From the NCBI GenBank assembly GCA_018713335.1, contig DVOW01000051.1:1-64000 (forward strand): a DNA stretch of 64,000 nt. The letters run 5' to 3'. The number at the start of each line of letters is the position of its first letter. The stretch's first letter is position 1. This DNA is from Candidatus Merdivicinus intestinigallinarum (GTDB lineage: Bacteria > Bacillota > Clostridia > Oscillospirales > Ruminococcaceae). The notes beneath the pieces are model-generated. The model did not search any database. It was not told where the DNA came from and saw only the letters and a program-made list of their open reading frames with translations. The position numbers were made by a program, and so were the translations under genes. Shown in pieces: positions 43,109 to 49,949 of this stretch.

Positions 43109-44082
43109 GCTTCATCCCCTCCGGCGCTGTTTTCCAGGGCCTCCGCGTCCAAAACCACCTTCTCATAACGGCCCAGGCCGCTTACGATCTGGACGGAGGT
43201 GGACAGTTCCCGGCCGGTTTCCACATCCCGGCGGGAGATCTCCCCTTCCCGGCAGACATACACATATTCCTGGCCGTCTTCATCCTGGGCCACCGCCTCG
43301 TAGGGCAGGAGCCAGAGGGTTTCCTCCTCCCCGGCAGGCAGCTCCGCCTGGACGGTGTAGCCGGGACGCAGAGCGTTGAAGGTGTCCTCCACCCTGGCCA
43401 CCGCGTCCACCACTGTCTCGTAGGACATCCCGTCCAGCTTCTGGTAGGCGGAGGGACTGAACCGGGTGATATGGGCCTCAAACAGCCCGTCCTGGACAGC
43501 CGGGACCGTAAAGGTGAAGGTTTCCCCGGTTTTTAACAGGTTCACCTGGGATTCCGGCACATAAAGCCGCAGCTGGAGGGTATCCACTGTGGAAACGGCT
43601 GCGGCGGGTCCTGTGGGCAAAAAGAGTTCCCCGGCAGTCAGGGACAGGGAGGTGACGACGCCGGTCATGGGGGCGGAAATGGTTTCCGGCAGGGCGTCCA
43701 TATTCTGGGAAAGCTCCCCGCTGATGGCGGAAAAAGCCTCTTTCACCTTGTCCGCCGCGCTGTCCGGCAGTTCCTCTGCAAACTGCGCCGCAAATCCGGC
43801 CGCCGCCCGGACGGTTGCTTTCTTGTCCACCAGGGCAATGGGGTCGCCGAAGGACACGGCGTCCCCTTCTTTTACCAGGACCTTTTTGGGAACCACCGGG
43901 TAGTCCAGCTTCAGTTCCCTTTGGTTTGGGGATTCCACAACGCCGGACACGGAAACGGTTTCTGTATAGGCCAGCTCTTTCATGGAAATCAGCTGCACTT
44001 CCGGCTGTTTTCCGCCGGAAATCATCAAGGCCCCAACAAACGCCGCAAGTACCGCGGCGGAAAATATCACGGCTCTTTTCAC
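43096..44082 (-). CDS. Efflux periplasmic-adaptor-like (HlyD/MacA) protein
   Basis: This 328-residue protein has an N-terminal membrane anchor (about 5-22), a barrel-sandwich domain (VSGVVESPNQRELKLD, VKEGDAVSFGDPIALVDKKA) and a beta-barrel domain. The coiled-coil hairpin is very short, as in Gram-positive adaptors that need no outer-membrane partner. It starts with GTG after GAGGAGGG. Translational overlap with the permease gene shows they work together. Confidence 0.85.
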   Translation of the reverse strand: MKRAVIFSAAVLAAFVGALMISGGKQPEVQLISMKELAYTETVSVSGVVESPNQRELKLDYPVVPKKVLVKEGDAVSFGDPIALVDKKATVRAAAGFAAQFAEELPDSAADKVKEAFSAISGELSQNMDALPETISAPMTGVVTSLSLTAGELFLPTGPAAAVSTVDTLQLRLYVPESQVNLLKTGETFTFTVPAVQDGLFEAHITRFSPSAYQKLDGMSYETVVDAVARVEDTFNALRPGYTVQAELPAGEEETLWLLPYEAVAQDEDGQEYVYVCREGEISRRDVETGRELSTSVQIVSGLGRYEKVVLDAEALENSAGGDEAWSF

Positions 44083-44182
44083 AATCGCACCCTCCTCAAA
44101 ATTCGTCTGGGTATAGTGTGCCGGAAAAACGGCAAAATATCAGGGTAACGGTCATGAAAAATCTGATGGGAGGAGGATTTTT

Positions 44183-44311
44183 ATGAACTTGATTCCATGC
44201 AGCAAGGACTGCCGGTACCAGCAGGACGGGTACTGTGCCCGGACGGATGCGGCTGTCACCGGCGCCAGGGTGGACGGCTGCTGTTATTACCAACCGGCGA
44301 ATCGCCGGTGA
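44183..44311 (+). CDS. 42-residue cysteine-rich small protein
   Basis: After a strong GGAGGAGG, ATG 44183 opens 42 codons: an IPCSKDCRYQQDGYC core, then a VDGCCYYQ motif. The spacing of the cysteines (C6, C10, C18, C33, C34) matches a family of tiny Clostridial proteins often mislabelled hydroxymyristoyl-ACP dehydratase. Five cysteines suggest metal binding. The last residues (PANRR) and stop are encoded by repeat B DNA (CCGGCGAATCGCCGGTGA), so the natural end may have been replaced. Confidence 0.65.
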   Translation: MNLIPCSKDCRYQQDGYCARTDAAVTGARVDGCCYYQPANRR

Positions 44312-44880
44312 TAAGTCGACGCGGCCGCTGTACCCCGCGTTAGGCTTCGGCTGGCGCAAACAAGTTGCGCCCCAGTGAAAGATTATTTCCCCGCTTTTAG
44401 GGCTATATCAGGGAAGCCCCGCCGCTAAGTCGCCGCGGGCCCGGAACCCGGGCAGCCAATTCGCCGCGGCCGCACAGCATCGCACCACCCGCTGGACGGC
44501 GAAAATATTCGCCGTATGGGTAGATTTTATTTTCTTTCGTTTTGTAGGGGCCGGGTTGCCCGGCCCACATAAACACGGGAACGTTTCTGGCAAACCACGG
44601 GCGCGCAATGCACGCCCCTACAATATCAACGGCACCAAATCATGATACAATCCCGCCACGATGTCTTTCCTAAAAGTTGTACAACCAATACGCATCTGGT
44701 GGTATGCGGCCGCGGCGCGGGGTCCAGGGGCTTGCCCCGGCACGTTTTTCTCCCCCCTCTTTTTTCGTGAAAAAAAAGAGGGGGTGCTGTGTAAAACCTA
44801 AACATTTTTCTGTCCTCTGCCCCGCCGCATAGGCGGTACGCCGACAGAGCCGGGTTCCCGGCTCTATTCTTTGTAATCCC
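44312..44880. repeat. Intergenic repeat block: repeat B, two REPs, full repeat A
   Basis: No gene. Repeat B lies at about 44425-44551, a canonical REP at 44544-44566, a variant-stem REP at 44599-44621, and repeat A at 44637-44842. Repeat A contains a long terminator-like hairpin (CCCCCTCTTTTTT pairing with AAAAAAGAGGGGG near 44755-44785) and ends with GCCGCATAGGCGG. A second full copy of repeat A is at 47130-47316. Confidence 0.75.
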
Positions 44881-44883
44881 ATA

Positions 44884-44915
44884 ACAAAACAGGGACGCCC
44901 CCAAGGACGTCCCTG
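44884..44915 (-). terminator. Terminator of the second UroD-like gene
   Basis: On the minus strand CAGGGACG pairs with CGTCCCTG and is followed by TTTTGTT. Confidence 0.8.
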
Positions 44916-44947
44916 TAAATTCATTTTGCGTATGATGGAAAGGCCCC

Positions 44948-45931
44948 TTAGATGCCTTTGCCGTTGGGATAACGGTCGTAGTTGCCGTATTCTTTCCAAA
45001 TATCCATCATCATTTCGTAGCGCTCCAACGGCATGCCGGTGTAAGCGCAGTTGGAAGTGGAGAAAATGTAGCCGTAGCCGCGCTCCATGCCTTCCCGCAG
45101 GGAACGTTTTACATCCTCCCGGCATTCCTCGTCAGTGCCGGTCTGCAGAAGGCCGCAGTTGACGTTGCCCACCAGGGCGATCTTATCGCCGATGAGCTTG
45201 CGGAGCTCGGGGATGCTGACGCCGCCCTGAGGATCCAGGGAGTGGAAAGCATCGGGGCCGCAGTCTGCCATCTGTTTGGCGATGGGCATGATGTTGCCGT
45301 CGGTGTGCTTGATGGTGTAGTAGCCCATTTTGCGGTACTCGTCAATGACACCTTTCAGGTAGGGAACGATCAGCTCGTCGAATTTGTCGGGGCTGAAGAA
45401 GGGGTTGGTGTTGAAGCAGTAGTCGGAGCAAAGGGTAAAGCCGTCCAGCAGATGGCCGTTGTCGTCCAGCTTCCGGGCAAATTCCAAAGCGCTTTCCAGG
45501 CGGCGTTCGGACTCCTCATTGAGCTTTTCCGGCTCCTCGTACATTCTGGCGGAGAACTCGAACATGCTGTCGCCGTCCGGGATGGCCCAGGTGGGGTCGC
45601 CGTGCATCATCAGATAATACTCATCGCCGCTTTTTTCCCGGATCAGCTGCAAAAGCCAAAGGGCGTTTTCAAAATCGCCGGGATTGGGGTGCAGGAAAAT
45701 GGCGCTGTGGCCGTACCGTTTTGCGGTTTCGATGTACAGATCCGCCATTTCGTTCATGTGGAGGTTCCGTTCGTTCTGGCTCATCTGGTTCCATTGGGAA
45801 TAAGCCCGGTGGGACTGATGAACTTTACCAAAAGCCTCCATGGTCAGGAAGAATACCAGCTCAAAGGTTGGCACCTGGCCGCCGATTTTCTCGCCTTTCA
45901 GTGTTTTGATAAACCGTTCTTTGTGTGTCAT
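44948..45931 (-). CDS. UroD-family protein (second copy)
   Basis: This 327-residue UroD-superfamily protein starts THKERFIKTLKGEKIG, so it lacks the Arg-rich substrate motif of heme-pathway UroD. The MtaA-type H-x-C zinc motif is replaced by KHTDGN (His kept, Cys lost). It has conserved GNVNCGLLQTG and an SNCAYTGMPLERY tail. It is monocistronic between its promoter and a strong terminator. Reaction unknown; possibly a corrinoid-related methyltransferase relative. Confidence 0.75.
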   Translation of the reverse strand: MTHKERFIKTLKGEKIGGQVPTFELVFFLTMEAFGKVHQSHRAYSQWNQMSQNERNLHMNEMADLYIETAKRYGHSAIFLHPNPGDFENALWLLQLIREKSGDEYYLMMHGDPTWAIPDGDSMFEFSARMYEEPEKLNEESERRLESALEFARKLDDNGHLLDGFTLCSDYCFNTNPFFSPDKFDELIVPYLKGVIDEYRKMGYYTIKHTDGNIMPIAKQMADCGPDAFHSLDPQGGVSIPELRKLIGDKIALVGNVNCGLLQTGTDEECREDVKRSLREGMERGYGYIFSTSNCAYTGMPLERYEMMMDIWKEYGNYDRYPNGKGI

Positions 45932-46034
45932 TGGGATTTCACTCCGTTCTGTTGGTCAAATTCCCGGTCGTCCCCTCTGTGATCTTCCGCGTGCTGAAAC
46001 CGGAGCCGCAGAGGAGCCTCCCGCGCTTAGGTTC

Positions 46035-46040
46035 ATTATA
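46035..46040 (-). promoter_or_regulatory. -10 box of the second UroD-like gene
   Basis: Perfect TATAAT on the minus strand; the -35 region (TAGCAT at 17 bp) is weak. The leader before the start codon is about 100 bases. Confidence 0.5.
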
Positions 46041-46113
46041 TCACAGTCCGCTGGAAAATGCTATCAAAATCATTAGATTTTTCGCACTTTATTTAAGGTT
46101 TTCCGCAAATTGG

Positions 46114-46142
46114 TTTTTTCCAGATAAAAAATGTGTTATACT
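46114..46142 (+). promoter_or_regulatory. Promoter of the HD-domain gene
   Basis: Extended -10 TGTTATACT (TATACT at 46137-46142); the -35 region is only a T run (46114-46119). Confidence 0.55.
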
Positions 46143-46172
46143 GACAGTATGCAGCATGAAAGGAGTGATTTT

Positions 46173-46835
46173 ATGGAAATCACCTACGACCTCCTGCGCC
46201 ACAGTGAGGAAATCAACACCTATATCCGTCAGGCCGACGCTTCTCTGGAGGCGCTGGGATTTACGGAGCACAGCTTCGCCCATGTGGCCAAATGCGCCAA
46301 ACAGGCGGCGGATCTTTTGGAAGAGCTGGGATATCCGGCCCGGACGGTGGAACTGGCCCGGATTGCCGGGTATCTCCACGACATCGGCAATGTGGTGAAC
46401 CGGGTGGACCACGCCCAAAGCGGCGCGATCATGGCCTTCCGGCTTCTGGACAAGCTGGGGATGCCCCCGGAGGAAACAGCGGCGGTAATCACCGCCATCG
46501 GCAACCACGATGAGGAAACGGCCTACCCGGTCAATGAACTGGCGGCGGCCCTGATTTTGGCAGACAAATCCGACGTGCGCCGAAGCCGTGTCCGCAGCAA
46601 GGACACCATCGCCTTCGATATCCACGACCGGGTAAACTATGCCGTAGAGCGCAGCGGGCTGAAACTGGACAAAGAGGCAAAAACCATCACCCTGGAGCTG
46701 GAGATTGACTCCAGCATCTGCCCGATCCTGGAATATTTCGAGATTTTCATGACCCGGATGCTCCTGTGCCGGAAGGCCGCGGCCTTTTTTGACCTGCGGT
46801 TCGGCATTGTCATCAACGGCCAAATCATGATGTAG
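46173..46835 (+). CDS. HD-domain phosphohydrolase
   Basis: This 220-residue protein has an HD metal-binding core: HSFAHVAKCA, then HDIGN in YLHDIGNVVNRVDHAQ, followed by NHDEET and ILADKSDVRRSR. The C-terminal half (about 150-220) is a conserved extension in this Clostridial subgroup. ATG 46173 follows GAAAGGAG. Probably a nucleotide phosphohydrolase; substrate unknown. Confidence 0.85.
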   Translation: MEITYDLLRHSEEINTYIRQADASLEALGFTEHSFAHVAKCAKQAADLLEELGYPARTVELARIAGYLHDIGNVVNRVDHAQSGAIMAFRLLDKLGMPPEETAAVITAIGNHDEETAYPVNELAAALILADKSDVRRSRVRSKDTIAFDIHDRVNYAVERSGLKLDKEAKTITLELEIDSSICPILEYFEIFMTRMLLCRKAAAFFDLRFGIVINGQIMM

Positions 46836-47460
46836 CCCGGTAACCGGGCCGTTAAGACGACGCGGCCGTACAAACCCCTATCTGACCGCTGGAACGGCAA
46901 ATAAATTGCCGTTATTAGGAAGGTTTCATTTTCTATCGTTTTTCATCACCAACCGAAAAACGTATTGGCCGATGCCCACATCGGCCCGCGTTTTTATGAA
47001 ACCAAACAGACAACGAATTTGTAGGGGCGGTCATTGGCCGCCCGCGTACAAGGCCGGAATATTTCGGAAAAATCACTGGGACGTCCGTCATCAAATTGAT
47101 GACATGGCCGTCCCCTACAGCACCAACGGCACCAATACAACCCCCGCCATGATGTCTTTCCTAAAATTCGTACAGCCAATACGCATCTGGTGGTATGCGG
47201 CCGCGGCGCGGGGTCCAGGGGCTTGCCCCGGCGCGTTTTTCTCCCCCATCTTTTTTCGCGCAAAAAAGATGGGGTGCTGCGTAAAACCTAAACTTTTCTG
47301 TCCTCCGCCCCGCCGCATAAGCGGCAATCTGGCGGGCCGGGCGACCCGGCCCCTACAATGCCAACGCCACATCCCGGATTGATAACGGATGTTCTGGTAA
47401 AATGAACGTTTTACCGCAGAGCGCGGAGGACGCTGCCCCCTACAATCGTAAAATAAAAAT
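46836..47460. repeat. Intergenic repeat block: repeat B, variant REPs, full repeat A
   Basis: No gene. It contains repeat B (about 46845-46945), variant REPs at 47021-47046 and 47078-47118 (the latter with an inner GTCATC/GATGAC hairpin), repeat A (47130-47316, with the hairpin CCCCATCTTTTTT / AAAAAAGATGGGG) and a canonical REP at 47334-47356. The order REP, A, GCCGCATAAGCGGC, REP suggests one composite mobile unit (47078-47356). Confidence 0.75.
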
Positions 47461-47465
47461 CGTCA

Positions 47466-47494
47466 TTGACAAGTAGTTAACTACATGATACAAT
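47466..47494 (+). promoter_or_regulatory. Consensus promoter of the first ribbon-helix-helix gene
   Basis: TTGACA (47466-47471), 17-bp spacer, TACAAT (47489-47494). Confidence 0.85.
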
Positions 47495-47506
47495 GTAGTT
47501 AGCTAC
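47473..47506. promoter_or_regulatory. Twin operator palindromes over the promoter
   Basis: GTAGTTAACTAC (47473-47484) in the spacer and GTAGTTAGCTAC (47495-47506) at the start-site region are 12-bp palindromes 22 bp apart, about two helical turns. They are well placed for autorepression by the ribbon-helix-helix protein encoded downstream. Confidence 0.7.
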
Positions 47507-47521
47507 ACAAGAGGTGATGAA

Positions 47522-47695
47522 GTGGCTGAAAAAAGCAGAGCTGAATACTTTCGCAAAAGACGCCAAGAACTGAAGCAGGTTGTCGTTATGGTTGAAAAAG
47601 AAAAGGTTCAACGTTTGGATGACAAGCTGCGTCAACAGGGAGAAAACCGCACAACGTGGTTACGGCGTAAAATTGACGAAGAAATCAGCAAATAA
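47522..47695 (+). CDS. Small ribbon-helix-helix-like regulator 1
   Basis: This 57-residue basic protein starts at GTG 47522 after AGAGGTGATGAA (the nearby ATG 47517 is out of frame and stops early). A beta strand (KQVVVMVEKEKVQRLD) followed by two helices (DKLRQQGENRTTWLRRKIDEE) fits the CopG/Arc ribbon-helix-helix fold. Twin palindromes over its promoter indicate autoregulation, as in antitoxins. No toxin follows; the next coding piece is a truncated copy of an unknown small gene. Confidence 0.65.
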   Translation: MAEKSRAEYFRKRRQELKQVVVMVEKEKVQRLDDKLRQQGENRTTWLRRKIDEEISK

Positions 47696-47696
47696 A

Positions 47697-47738
47697 AAAC
47701 AGCACCGCCACCCTAAGCAAGTTGCGCAGTGCTGTTTT
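47697..47738 (+). terminator. Terminator of the first ribbon-helix-helix gene
   Basis: AAACAGCAC pairs with GTGCTGTTT, ending in TTTT. Confidence 0.65.
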
Positions 47739-47881
47739 AACCGACAGGAAAATCCTATCTGAAATCCAGTATACATCAGATGGGCGTTCTTGTCAAACAC
47801 AATTTTTGACAGGAGGAACATGACATGTATGATTTGCGCGATTTATTTTTCGATATTTTGGAGCAGAAGCCGGACCCGCCG
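47739..47881 (+). repeat. Direct repeat, copy 1 (leader plus 5' end of a small gene)
   Basis: 143 bp nearly identical to 48221-48363 (offset 482). It contains the hairpin ATCTGA...TCAGAT, the inverted repeat TGTCAAA/TTTGACA next to AGGAGG, and the first codons of the small gene. Identity stops where a REP-containing tail begins. Confidence 0.85.
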
Positions 47882-47922
47882 CATAGGCGGCAATTTGATG
47901 GGCCGGGCAACCCGGCCCCTAC
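47878..47922 (+). repeat. Repeat A tail with REP, inserted in the small gene
   Basis: GCCGCATAGGCGGCAA followed by the REP 47900-47922 (foot CCCCTAC), the same arrangement as at the end of repeat A at 47309-47356. Confidence 0.8.
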
Positions 47923-47938
47923 AATTTTCAAAAAGGTA

Positions 47939-47967
47939 TTGACTTTTCTTTGTGATCACAGTATTAT
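47939..47967 (+). promoter_or_regulatory. Promoter of the second ribbon-helix-helix gene, with palindrome
   Basis: TTGACT (47939-47944), 17-bp spacer, TATTAT (47962-47967). The spacer contains the perfect palindrome TGTGATCACA (47951-47960), a likely operator. Confidence 0.75.
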
Positions 47968-48000
47968 AAGATTGTACCCATATTGAAAAGAGGTGAGGGT

Positions 48001-48177
48001 TTGGGTATTAAAAAAGGCACGAAACTGACCGACCATCCCAAAAACAAGATTCTCCGGATTCGGATGGACGAGGACACCGCCAATAAATTAAAAGCTGTTT
48101 GCGAGAAAAAGCAGAAAAGCATGTCCGATGTTGTGCGGGATGGAATCGAACAGCAATACGCCGAACTAAAAAAATAG
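48001..48177 (+). CDS. Small ribbon-helix-helix regulator 2
   Basis: This 58-residue protein starts at TTG 48001 after AGAGGTGAGGG (an in-frame TTG at 47983 lacks a ribosome site). The ILRIRMDEDTANKLKAVCE strand-helix and SMSDVVRDGIEQQY helix are a clear CopG/Arc ribbon-helix-helix domain. A palindrome in its promoter suggests autoregulation. It precedes a 143-bp repeat and the intact unknown gene. Confidence 0.75.
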   Translation: MGIKKGTKLTDHPKNKILRIRMDEDTANKLKAVCEKKQKSMSDVVRDGIEQQYAELKK

Positions 48178-48218
48178 ATGTAAGCCGCACCTTTGCAAAC
48201 CAGCAGCCTACATCTATT
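48173..48218 (+). terminator. Hairpin at the end of the second ribbon-helix-helix gene
   Basis: AATAGATGTA pairs perfectly with TACATCTATT across a 26-nt loop; it includes the stop codon and has no T run, so its role is uncertain. Confidence 0.4.
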
Positions 48219-48220
48219 CA

Positions 48221-48363
48221 AACCGACAGGAAAATCCTATCTGAAATCCAGTATACATCAGATGGGCGTTCTTGTCAAACCCAAATTTTGACAGGAGGAA
48301 CATGACATGTATGATTTGCGCGATTTATTTTTCGATATTTTGGAGCAGGAGCCGGACCCGCCG
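48221..48363 (+). repeat. Direct repeat, copy 2
   Basis: Near-identical to 47739-47881; it leads into the intact reading frame of the small gene. Confidence 0.85.
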
Positions 48364-48555
48364 GAACTGGCCCAGACCTACCGTTATTTTTATAACCTGC
48401 TGGAAGAAAAAATACCCGATGCGCGGGATCTGGAAAAACTGGATACCGCCTGGGGAGCCTGCAACACCGAGCATTTATACCACGGGTTCGACATGGGCTT
48501 CCATGCGGCGATCCGGCTGATTTTTGAAAGACCAGCGGCGAACCGCCGACACTGA
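48307..48555 (+). CDS. Unknown 82-residue protein (possibly DUF6809-like)
   Basis: This acidic, helical 82-residue protein has MYDLRDLFFDILE at its start and LYHGFDMGFHAAIRLIFE near its end. The layout resembles small DUF6809-type proteins, which is tentative. ATG 48307 lies 8 bp after AGGAGG; an out-of-frame ATG 6 bp upstream opens a competing frame. The last residues (PAANRRH) come from repeat DNA. A truncated duplicate lies 482 bp upstream. Confidence 0.55.
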   Translation: MYDLRDLFFDILEQEPDPPELAQTYRYFYNLLEEKIPDARDLEKLDTAWGACNTEHLYHGFDMGFHAAIRLIFERPAANRRH

Positions 48556-48720
48556 TTCAGGAAATTGGTAGGGGCCGGGTCGCCCGGCCCGCGTAAAATG
48601 AAAAACGTTTTGGGAATCTGGAGGGACGGGGAACCCGTCCCCTACAACGCCAACGCTGCATTCCGAATCGTATGGGTATCCAATGAACGGCCGCTAAACC
48701 ACGCAATCACATGCAAAATG
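48556..48720. repeat. Two REPs between the small gene and the third UroD-like gene
   Basis: A canonical REP (48568-48590, GTAG foot first) and a variant-stem REP (48623-48645, GGGACGGG stem, foot CCCCTAC) in opposite orientations. Confidence 0.8.
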
Positions 48721-48749
48721 GACCGGTATCAAAACCGGCCCATTTCTTT

Positions 48750-49826
48750 TTACTCGTATTTGCCCAGTTCCAGGGCTTTTTCCAGGAAGAAGCAGTAGGT
48801 TTCGTAGTTGACAGTTTTGGGGATGGAGTGATCGCTGTGCACCACATAATTGAAGCCCTGTTTCACAACCGGGATCTTGCTTTCCAGCTCTTTGGTGATG
48901 ATCTCCCGGTCGTTGGTGTAAAGGGTGCGGACGTCGATGCCGCCCATAAAGGCGATCTTGTCCCCATAGAGCTTGTGGAGCTTCAACAGATCCATGCCCG
49001 CCTTGATCTCGATGACCTGGAGGCAGTCCATGCCCGCTTCGATCATGTAGGGCACCAGGGGCTCCACAAAACCGCAGGAATGGACGATGACCGGCAGGCC
49101 GTGTTCTTTGGCCCAGCCGAAGGTCTTGATGTGGGAGGGCTGGATGATCTCTTTGTACATGGCGGGGGACATAAAGGGGCTGCCCTTATAGCCCATATCC
49201 TCATAGTACCAGATGCCGTCCGGATAGCCTTCCTGCTCAAACAGGATCTCCTGGAGCTTGATGGTCAGGTTTGCATAGGTTTCGGCCATATCCCGCACCC
49301 AGTCCGGGTCCAGGGCCATGCCCACCAGCATATTTTCATGGCCGCATACCGGATGCATGCACTCGAACACATTGACGCCACTCCACACGAAGAACCGTCC
49401 TGCATCTGCAGCGGCTTTTTTGGCCTTGCGGTAAGCCTCAAAGTTGATGCGGCGGGGATTGGGCTCCAGCAGGAGGGGCTTGATCTTCTCCCAGTCCTCC
49501 CGTTCCTTCACCGTGAAATCCACATGCTCCGGGGTGGTGTCGTGGAACTTATGCCGCCGGAGGATGGCGCCGTTTCCGTCCAAAAATGTAATGGTGTCCT
49601 CATCCTCTGCCACAACCTGCTGCTTGAAATCCAGGTCCGCCACCATGTTAAGGGGCCAGCATTCGGACATGTCAAAGCCGAAATGATCGTCGAAGGATTC
49701 CCCGTTGGGGATGTGCCCTTCGGCCCGCCAGGCGTTATAAGTGTCGCCCCAGAAATGCTCATAAACTCCAATGCGGTCCACCGGCTCGTGACGCAGGATC
49801 CGCAGCATCCGTTCTTTTCCTGTCAC
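48750..49826 (-). CDS. UroD-family protein (third copy), zinc motif retained
   Basis: This 358-residue UroD-superfamily protein begins TGKERMLRILRHEPVDRIGV. Unlike the two other copies it keeps the MtaA-type H-x-C in VIVHSCGFVEP and has a Cys in AGMDCLQVIE, so it may bind zinc and activate a thiol such as a coenzyme or corrinoid partner. The start is GTG 49826, 5 bp after AAGGAGA. It lies beside an AraC-type regulator on the same strand. Substrate unknown. Confidence 0.78.
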   Translation of the reverse strand: MTGKERMLRILRHEPVDRIGVYEHFWGDTYNAWRAEGHIPNGESFDDHFGFDMSECWPLNMVADLDFKQQVVAEDEDTITFLDGNGAILRRHKFHDTTPEHVDFTVKEREDWEKIKPLLLEPNPRRINFEAYRKAKKAAADAGRFFVWSGVNVFECMHPVCGHENMLVGMALDPDWVRDMAETYANLTIKLQEILFEQEGYPDGIWYYEDMGYKGSPFMSPAMYKEIIQPSHIKTFGWAKEHGLPVIVHSCGFVEPLVPYMIEAGMDCLQVIEIKAGMDLLKLHKLYGDKIAFMGGIDVRTLYTNDREIITKELESKIPVVKQGFNYVVHSDHSIPKTVNYETYCFFLEKALELGKYE

Positions 49827-49863
49827 AAAAATCTCCTTCTTTCGGAAAAAACTTTGTGGAATC

Positions 49864-49872
49864 AGTATAGCA
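49864..49872 (-). promoter_or_regulatory. Extended -10 promoter of the third UroD-like gene
   Basis: On the minus strand TGCTATACT with no good -35 box, 38 bp before the GTG start. Confidence 0.5.
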
Positions 49873-49949
49873 TAATTTCCCTGCAAGCGTTAGGATTTTT
49901 GTTGAAAAACTAGGACAAAAGTATCCTTTTCTGGAAAATAGGCGGGGCT

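Larger units (their letters stand above)
47825..47986 (+). pseudogene. Truncated copy of the 82-residue unknown protein
   Basis: The first 19 codons (MYDLRDLFFDILEQKPDPP) match the intact gene at 48307. Then the sequence switches to the end of repeat A plus a canonical REP (GCATAGGCGG...CCCGGCCCCTAC), giving an unrelated tail to TGA 47984-47986. The repeat insertion or a recombination at the repeat truncated this copy. Confidence 0.75.

Noticed and set aside
44637-47316. Insertion sequence
   Set aside because: The two repeat A copies contain no transposase frame and no clear terminal inverted repeats with target duplication; they fit non-autonomous repeats better.
48272-48520. Alternative frame starting 6 bp upstream of the 82-residue gene
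   Set aside because: The product has no plausible composition, and the duplicated copy keeps the other frame; spacing to AGGAGG also favours ATG 48307.
30487-49826. Heme-pathway uroporphyrinogen decarboxylase (hemE) for the three UroD-like genes
   Set aside because: All lack the N-terminal Arg-rich substrate-binding motif of HemE and are not near heme genes.
48711-49913. 400-codon plus-strand frame opposite the third UroD-like gene
   Set aside because: Shadow frame; the minus-strand gene has the family motifs, a ribosome site and a promoter.
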